From contig NZ_LCWM02000004.1 in assembly GCF_002077075.2 (NCBI RefSeq), positions 1-64,000 on the forward strand: a stretch of DNA of 64,000 bases. Reading direction: 5' to 3'. Source of the stretch: Thermoproteus sp. CP80 (GTDB lineage Archaea > Thermoproteota > Thermoprotei > Thermoproteales > Thermoproteaceae). Positions 59,797 to 64,000 of this stretch are shown here, piece after piece (the stretch's first letter is position 1; the number at the start of each line of letters is the position of its first letter). Below the pieces are notes generated by a model, which searched no databases, was not told the origin of the DNA, and saw nothing but the letters and a program-made list of their open reading frames with translations. Made by a program: the position numbers and the translations under genes.

Positions 59797-60617
59797 CCGT
59801 ATATCCTATAGAGCATGTAGATTCCGACCGCGACGATGATGGCGCCGTACGCCTTCCTCAGCGCGTCCTTAGGCGCCTTCACGGCCAGGCCGGTGCCGAG
59901 GTACCCGCCGCCGATGCCGCCCAGCACGTAGAGCACGGCTATGAGCGGTAGCACATCGCCGTAGTACCAATACTCGGCGCCGGACGCCACGCCGAACGTC
60001 CCGACGCTTATCAGGCTGGTCCCTATGGCCCTGGTTATGCAGAGGCCGGCCGAGAACATCAGGCTCGGCACGATCAAGAAGCCGCCGCCTATGCCGAAAT
60101 ATCCGCTGAGGAGGCCCACGACGAGCCCGAGGCCGGCGACCTTGGCCATAATCGACGGCGTGAGCCTCGGGCATCTCCTCACCGCCTCCGTGACCCTCTC
60201 GACCTCCGCCAACCCGCCTGCCCTCGCAGGCTCTCTCCTCACAGCGACGTATATGCCTAGGGCTATCATCGCTATTGCGAAGTACGTGAGGAGGGACGTG
60301 CCGGGCGTGATGTGGCCCAGATACGCGCCTATCAGCGAACCCACGAGGCCCACGGCGGCGAACATCGCGCCTACTCTGGGCGCTATGTTCCTCTTTTTAA
60401 AGTGCATATAGGAGTTTATGAATGCGTTTATCCCCACGGCCAGCGCCGTCGTGCCTATGGCCACATGCGCCGAGTTCGGCAGGGCGGAGAGACCGACGAA
60501 ATAGAGGAAGAGCGGCACCGCGAGTATGGATCCGCCTCCCCCTATCAAGCCCAGGGAAAACCCCACCAGCACCCCCGATATGACCGAAAGGGCGTACTGG
60601 ACCAGTCCTATGTCCAT
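59793..60617 (-). CDS. TauE/SafE-family (sulfite exporter-type) permease
   Basis: 274 residues, eight hydrophobic helices with the two GxGGG motifs of the family: LGLIGGGGSILAVPLFLY and GYFGIGGGFLIVPSLM. These proteins export sulfite, sulfoacetate or other sulfur/organic anions, plausible for sulfur-metabolising Thermoproteales. An AT-rich tract lies immediately upstream. Confidence 0.88.
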   Translation of the reverse strand: MDIGLVQYALSVISGVLVGFSLGLIGGGGSILAVPLFLYFVGLSALPNSAHVAIGTTALAVGINAFINSYMHFKKRNIAPRVGAMFAAVGLVGSLIGAYLGHITPGTSLLTYFAIAMIALGIYVAVRREPARAGGLAEVERVTEAVRRCPRLTPSIMAKVAGLGLVVGLLSGYFGIGGGFLIVPSLMFSAGLCITRAIGTSLISVGTFGVASGAEYWYYGDVLPLIAVLYVLGGIGGGYLGTGLAVKAPKDALRKAYGAIIVAVGIYMLYRIYG

Positions 60618-60639
60618 GGGATGCGGGTTGTTGCATCAA

Positions 60640-60771
60640 AAATATAAATTTTTTGTCTTATTCATGACATAGGGAAAATAAACATGTTAAAAATATAATA
60701 TTTTTATTAAATTAAAATTTACTTATTTACTATAAGAGAAGAGATAAAAACTAATTAGATATCCATATTCG
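60640..60771. other. Very AT-rich intergenic tract
   Basis: About 130 bases of A/T-rich sequence with T- and A-runs between two GC-rich genes. It contains TTAAAAATATAATATTTTTATT and a TATA-like GATAAAAAC about 27 bases before the ATG at 60772. Promoters of both divergent genes lie here; nothing else recognised. Confidence 0.6.
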
Positions 60772-61362
60772 ATGAAAATACAAGACGCGGTGAAGCTGGC
60801 GGTGGAGGGAAACCCCTTGTATTCGCTGGTGATGTCGACGGGCCTCGCCAACCTCTCGGCGGTCGCACGCGCCATAAAGCCCCTCGTCGATGCGGCCGCC
60901 GGAAAGGACGTGAAGATAGCCACCATAGTCAAGGCCTTGGAGAGGCTCGAGAAGTCCCTCATGCGCTCGTCGCCGAGACCCGAGGACTTTAGATACGTCG
61001 AGTCGGTGGCCTACAGCGGCATGGCCGTGGCCGAGGGGGGCCGTGTGGATCTCAACTCGATCTACAGCTCCGGGGAGCCCTTCGTGGCGCTCAGCGACGG
61101 GGCCAAGACGTGGATCCTGGCGCCGGCCCGCCTTCTGGGCCGCGCGGAGGCCGACAGAGGCCTCGTCAAGGTGGTGTTTCCCCGACAGGCGCCTGTGGGC
61201 GCCGTGACTCTCCTAGTGCAGCTCATGAGGGCGGTCGGCATAAGCCCCGAACACGTGTTGAGGCACGACAACCAGATATACATAGTGGCCAGGAGGGAGG
61301 ATCTGCCCGGCATATTGAGCCTCGTGGAGAGGGTAAAGAAACTTGCCGAGGGAATCCGCTGA
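60772..61362 (+). CDS. Unrecognised protein with HTH-like N-terminus, 196 residues
   Basis: KIQDAVKLAVEGNPLYSLVM and LANLSAVARAIKPLVDAAAG resemble a helix-turn-helix; the C-terminal 60 residues (GAVTLLVQLMRAVGISPEHV, then NQIYIVARREDLPGILSLVE) have an ACT-like beta-alpha-beta order. It might be a ligand-responsive regulator. No family assigned. Overlaps the next frame by 20 bases. Confidence 0.7.
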   Translation: MKIQDAVKLAVEGNPLYSLVMSTGLANLSAVARAIKPLVDAAAGKDVKIATIVKALERLEKSLMRSSPRPEDFRYVESVAYSGMAVAEGGRVDLNSIYSSGEPFVALSDGAKTWILAPARLLGRAEADRGLVKVVFPRQAPVGAVTLLVQLMRAVGISPEHVLRHDNQIYIVARREDLPGILSLVERVKKLAEGIR

Positions 61363-61564
61363 GACCAATGGGCGCAAGTCGCCAGCCAACGCGCTCTATT
61401 TCAGCACCGCGCTCGCGACGGCCGCCGGGGCCGTCCTCCTGGAGGTTGCGTTCTACTGCTCCATCTCGAGCCCCGCCGTTCTATCCCTCTTCCTAGGGTC
61501 TATTGTGGCTATATTGATGTCTGAGGTCGCTATCTTGAGAAATAGAATCAGTTCCATAAAATAG
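61343..61564 (+). CDS. Small membrane protein, two helices, 73 residues
   Basis: A TTG start inside the previous gene gives a polar N-terminus, then two membrane helices (ALATAAGAVLLEVAFYCSI and AVLSLFLGSIVAILMSEVAI). No in-frame ATG precedes the first helix. The overlap suggests coupling with the regulator-like gene. Confidence 0.55.
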   Translation: MPRESAETNGRKSPANALYFSTALATAAGAVLLEVAFYCSISSPAVLSLFLGSIVAILMSEVAILRNRISSIK

Positions 61565-61607
61565 TATATGTCCTCACTGTTAAAAATGCATCGTTGTTTA
61601 TCCTCCT

Positions 61608-62174
61608 ATGTCGGCAAGGCTCTACGCGACGGCGCTCGCCGTCGCCGCGATTCAGTTCATAGTCGTGGTGCAAATAGCGCAGTGGCTCTACCCCAACTAC
61701 AACGTGTGGACCAACTACATAAGCGATCTGGGCAACAGGTCGCTGGCGGGGCCGCTCATATCGACGCTCTTCAACGCGTCCGCGGCGGCTCTGGGCGTTC
61801 TGGTCATGGCCTCCTCCTACGGGGTGGGCCGCCTGACGACGAGGAGGGCCGCCTCGACGGTCCTGCTCGGCCTTTCGGGCCTGGGGGCGCTTGGGGTCGG
61901 CCTATTCCCCGAGGGCTCGCCCTACGGCCTCCACACCGTCTCGGCCCTCACCGCGTTTCTCTTCGGGGGGTTGGCCGTCGCGGCGCTCGGCGTATATACG
62001 GCCGTGCCGAAGGCCCTCAGATGGCTGGGCGTCGCCTTCGGCGCGATCTCCCTGGCGTCGCTGGCGGCCTACATAGCGCTGGGCGAGCCGCCGATAGTGG
62101 AGAGGCTGGTGGTCTACCCCATCTTGATATACGCAGCGCTGTACGGAATATACGTGGCGGCAAAATGGGGCTAG
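61608..62174 (+). CDS. DUF998-family membrane protein
   Basis: 188 residues with six hydrophobic helices. YPNYNVWTNYISDLGNR after the first helix and LFPEGSPYGLHTVSALTAF in the middle are the DUF998 hallmarks. Function unknown. GTTAAAAATG about 25 bases upstream supports ATG 61608. Its stop overlaps the small opposite gene. Confidence 0.82.
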   Translation: MSARLYATALAVAAIQFIVVVQIAQWLYPNYNVWTNYISDLGNRSLAGPLISTLFNASAAALGVLVMASSYGVGRLTTRRAASTVLLGLSGLGALGVGLFPEGSPYGLHTVSALTAFLFGGLAVAALGVYTAVPKALRWLGVAFGAISLASLAAYIALGEPPIVERLVVYPILIYAALYGIYVAAKWG

Positions 62175-62311
62175 TTTAGGAGCGAGCAACGGACCAACCT
62201 AACCTCTTTCCTGTCGGTGCAGAGCTCCCTATCCACCCCGAGGCACCTCACGTCTAGAAACGGCGCTATCAATAGGTGTTTCGACGTCACGTATTTCTTG
62301 AGCTCCATCAT
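62171..62311 (-). CDS. Small Cys-containing protein, 46 residues
   Basis: MMELKKYVTSKHLLIAPFLD followed by three Cys residues (VRCLGV, ELCTD, VRCSLLN). GGTTTTTAGC about 24 bases upstream of the first ATG is a well-placed TATA box. Could bind metal or form a disulfide; no family recognised. Confidence 0.5.
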   Translation of the reverse strand: MMELKKYVTSKHLLIAPFLDVRCLGVDRELCTDRKEVRLVRCSLLN

Positions 62312-62376
62312 GTAGAAGACGTACGCCGCGGGCTAAAAACCGATCGGAGGGTGCAGGTCCTGCACTGAACGCCCGG

Positions 62377-63180
62377 CTACGCGATCGATCCGTTGAGCAG
62401 CTCGACCAGCTTCTGGAGCGCCGCGCCGTCGGCCTCCTGGCGCGATCCCAGCACGTTCATGTTGAGGCTGAGGGGCGTCAGCGCGATGTCTCCCTCCTCG
62501 TGGACTATATAGACGTCGGTGCCCGGCTCCGCCTTCACCAACTCGCCGTATAGCCAGTAGTAGATCCCGCCGCGCGGATCCCTCCTCTTGTCGACCCTCT
62601 GCGAGAACTTCACCTTGGCGGCAGGCGCCAGCTTCACCACGGCGCCCGGCCTGAACCTCCTGGGGAAGTTAAGGCTTATGACGTCGACCCCCTTCGGCAT
62701 GCCGAACTCGGCCACGAACTTGACCGCAGTCTTGGCGACGTTCCTGATGGCCAATATGAGGGCCGGGTCCTCCAGGAGCTCCTCCGGCTCGTTGACGTCG
62801 ACGGAGAACGCAAACGCCGGTATGCCCAGGAGCGCCGCCTGCATGGCCGCGCCTATGGTGCCCGACGAAAGGATGACCTGCAGCGACGTGTTGTCGCCCA
62901 CGTTGATGCCCGAGAGGACCAGATCTATGCGGTCGACTATCTCCAGAGCAGCAAGATACACCGTATCGGACGGCGTGCCCGACGTGGCGTATGCCTGCAC
63001 CCCCTCGAGCTCCATCTTGGATATGCGGAGGGGCTTGTGGAGCGTTATGCCGAGGCCCGACGCGGACTTGGGCGTCTCGGGAGCCACGACGTATACCCTC
63101 CCCAGGTCCTTGACGAAGGAATACAGCATCCGCAGGCCCGGCGAATATATCCCGTCGTCGTTGGTCACCAGTATGTTCAT
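62377..63180 (-). CDS. surE: SurE 5'-nucleotidase / survival protein
   Basis: Metal-dependent nucleotidase acting on nucleoside monophosphates and short polyphosphates. ATG 63180 gives 267 residues: MNILVTNDDG with metal-binding D8 and D9, VVAPETPKSASGLGITLHKP, SGTPSDTVYLA and LSGINVGDN, all diagnostic. CCTTAAAGATGG about 26 bases upstream favours this ATG over one four codons earlier. Confidence 0.95.
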   Translation of the reverse strand: MNILVTNDDGIYSPGLRMLYSFVKDLGRVYVVAPETPKSASGLGITLHKPLRISKMELEGVQAYATSGTPSDTVYLAALEIVDRIDLVLSGINVGDNTSLQVILSSGTIGAAMQAALLGIPAFAFSVDVNEPEELLEDPALILAIRNVAKTAVKFVAEFGMPKGVDVISLNFPRRFRPGAVVKLAPAAKVKFSQRVDKRRDPRGGIYYWLYGELVKAEPGTDVYIVHEEGDIALTPLSLNMNVLGSRQEADGAALQKLVELLNGSIA

Positions 63181-63316
63181 GTAGCTCTCCAAGGCCCCAT
63201 CTTTAAGGTCGTAGCCCCCATACGGCTCCGCCTTAGGGCCGGAGACGCCTTTTAAGGCTGGCTTAGGCGGCCGCCGAAATGTATGCCGCGTAGATCCCGG
63301 CGGAGGTCGCCGGGGA

Positions 63317-63330
63317 AATGTTTAAAATGT
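63317..63330 (+). promoter_or_regulatory. TATA box of the tRNA-Gln gene
   Basis: GTTTAAAATG is centred about 26 bases before the first base of the tRNA. Confidence 0.6.
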
Positions 63331-63349
63331 TTTGTGTGTTTGTGGGGCG

Positions 63350-63509
63350 AGCCCGGTCGTCTAGCGGCCAAGGGGCCACGGAGGGCGGTCCGGGCCGCGT
63401 GCCCGGACGCAGCCCGGCTATGGATGCGGGGAGTCCGTTGGGACCCGCAACTCTGGACCGGAAGGGGAGAAACCCCGTGGCCCGGGTTCGAATCCCGGCC
63501 GGGCTACCA
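63350..63509 (+). tRNA. tRNA-Gln (CTG) with three inferred introns
   Basis: The acceptor AGCCCGG (63350-63356) pairs with CCGGGCT (63499-63505), followed by an encoded ACCA. The T-arm CCGGG-TTCGAAT-CCCGG is perfect. D-stem GTCT (63359-63362) pairs only if about 50 bases after AAGG (about 63373-63422) are removed, giving GGAT. The anticodon stem CGGGG (63427-63431) pairs with CCCCG (63473-63477) only if about 19 bases before and about 15 bases after CTCTGGA (63451-63457) are removed. The loop then carries anticodon CTG. Exact splice points are uncertain by a few bases. Multiple introns at non-canonical sites are known in Thermoproteales tRNAs. Mature length would be about 76. Confidence 0.88.
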
Positions 63510-63604
63510 TTTCTTCTAGCTATCGCCTAGTCTGAGATATGATGAGCAAATTCCCATGTTGGCTGTTGTTAGTTCCACGTATAGGCCAGGTTCGGCGCTT
63601 CGAT

Positions 63605-64000
63605 TTAATATCGACCGCCCCAGCAACCTGTCCATCCATCTGCTCCTCTCGACCTCCTCGACGTAGGGCCGCGCCGGCTCGGCGTACATCCCTGACTCAC
63701 AGCGATGGCAACTTTAAAGAAGTAGTAAAGATGTTGAGAGATGAAAAGGGGGTGTCTTTTCAAGATTTTTTCGGCGATCTCCCTCTGCCTCGGCGTGCCG
63801 TTCTCCGCCTTTTCGGCGAGGTAGAGCGCTACGGCTCTTCTGACGGCGTCGTCTTCCTCTGCAAGCTTTAGAAGGTCCGTGGTGGAGATGTAAACCACGT
63901 AGCTAGCGCTGGACTTTATTATGTTCGGCCTAAACCCGGCCGCCTTGAGCTTATCGATGGCTTCTAGCGCCTTCTTAATATCCTTGGTGTAGTACTCGGC
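63605..64000 (-). CDS. PaREP2a-family protein (3' part, cut by window edge)
   Basis: The minus-strand frame is open from base 64000 to a stop at 63605 (131 residues seen). ALEAIDKLKAAGFRPNIIKS, VVYISTTDLLKLAEEDDAVR and GTPRQREIAEKILKRHPLF match my recollection of the PaREP2a family of Pyrobaculum, of unknown function. After FISQH the composition changes, so the C-terminus may be altered. A PaREP2b domain also ends the giant protein. Confidence 0.65.
   Translation of the reverse strand, partial: AEYYTKDIKKALEAIDKLKAAGFRPNIIKSSASYVVYISTTDLLKLAEEDDAVRRAVALYLAEKAENGTPRQREIAEKILKRHPLFISQHLYYFFKVAIAVSQGCTPSRRGPTSRRSRGADGWTGCWGGRY

Noticed and set aside
63350-63509. tRNA-Glu or tRNA-Asp identity
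   Set aside because: The anticodon loop reads CTCTGGA with CTG in the 34-36 position once the stems are aligned, which is glutamine.

Overview
The window looks like chromosomal DNA of a hyperthermophilic crenarchaeon of the family Thermoproteaceae (Thermoproteus or Pyrobaculum type). Core genes are GC-rich. Most start codons (ATG, GTG, occasionally TTG) lie about 24-26 bases downstream of a TATA box with no Shine-Dalgarno, i.e. leaderless transcripts. The window has a 24-base CRISPR repeat ending in ATTGAAAC, a CC1 chromatin protein, a VKOR-type disulfide enzyme, a tRNA gene with several introns, and PaREP2a/PaREP2b family proteins known from Pyrobaculum. All identifications come from reading the sequence; no database search was run.

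Layout. 1-1301: 5' part of a cas6 gene facing left, then an 8-repeat CRISPR array. 1725-3503: small unknown genes and a frameshifted proteasome-beta-like Ntn hydrolase. 3528-14279: an AT-richer island with two divergent operons. The left-facing one has a DpdA-type transglycosylase, a small helical/winged-helix protein, a P-loop ATPase and a second TGT-like protein. The right-facing one has a superfamily-2 helicase, a DUF1998-like zinc protein and a phospholipase D nuclease. The second operon has the DrmA-DrmB-DrmC layout of DISARM, but a 7-deazaguanine DNA-modification enzyme stands where DISARM has a methyltransferase. 14276-20521: a degenerate PLD-like protein, a 1484-residue STAND-like ATPase with the decayed tail of a second copy in front of it, and a winged-helix protein. 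20681-40307: an overlapping gene train (ParA-like ATPase, VirB4/TedB-like ATPase, VirB2/TedC-like pilin, VirB6/TedA-like channel) ending in one reading frame of 3992 residues whose C-terminus is a PaREP2b domain. This looks like DNA-exchange (Ced/Ted, conjugation-like) machinery.

40387-64000 is mostly housekeeping: VKOR, CC1, a SPOUT methyltransferase, secY-rpl15 and, in the opposite direction and separated from them, rpsE-rpl30. Between these halves of the usual spc operon lie a decayed family-5 uracil-DNA glycosylase gene, a HEPN protein, a C2H2 zinc finger and RNase HII. Then come a KaiC-like ATPase, a trp operon (trpA, EamA transporter, trpB2, trpD, trpF), a sugar nucleotidylyltransferase and glycogen synthase, several membrane proteins, SurE, tRNA-Gln(CTG) with three inferred introns, and the 3' part of a PaREP2a gene.

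The most interesting parts are the Dpd/DISARM-like island, the Ted-like cluster with its giant protein, the proteasome-like gene beside the CRISPR locus, and the STAND-like ATPase with its relic. Together the first 40 kb read as one accessory region devoted to genome defence and DNA exchange.
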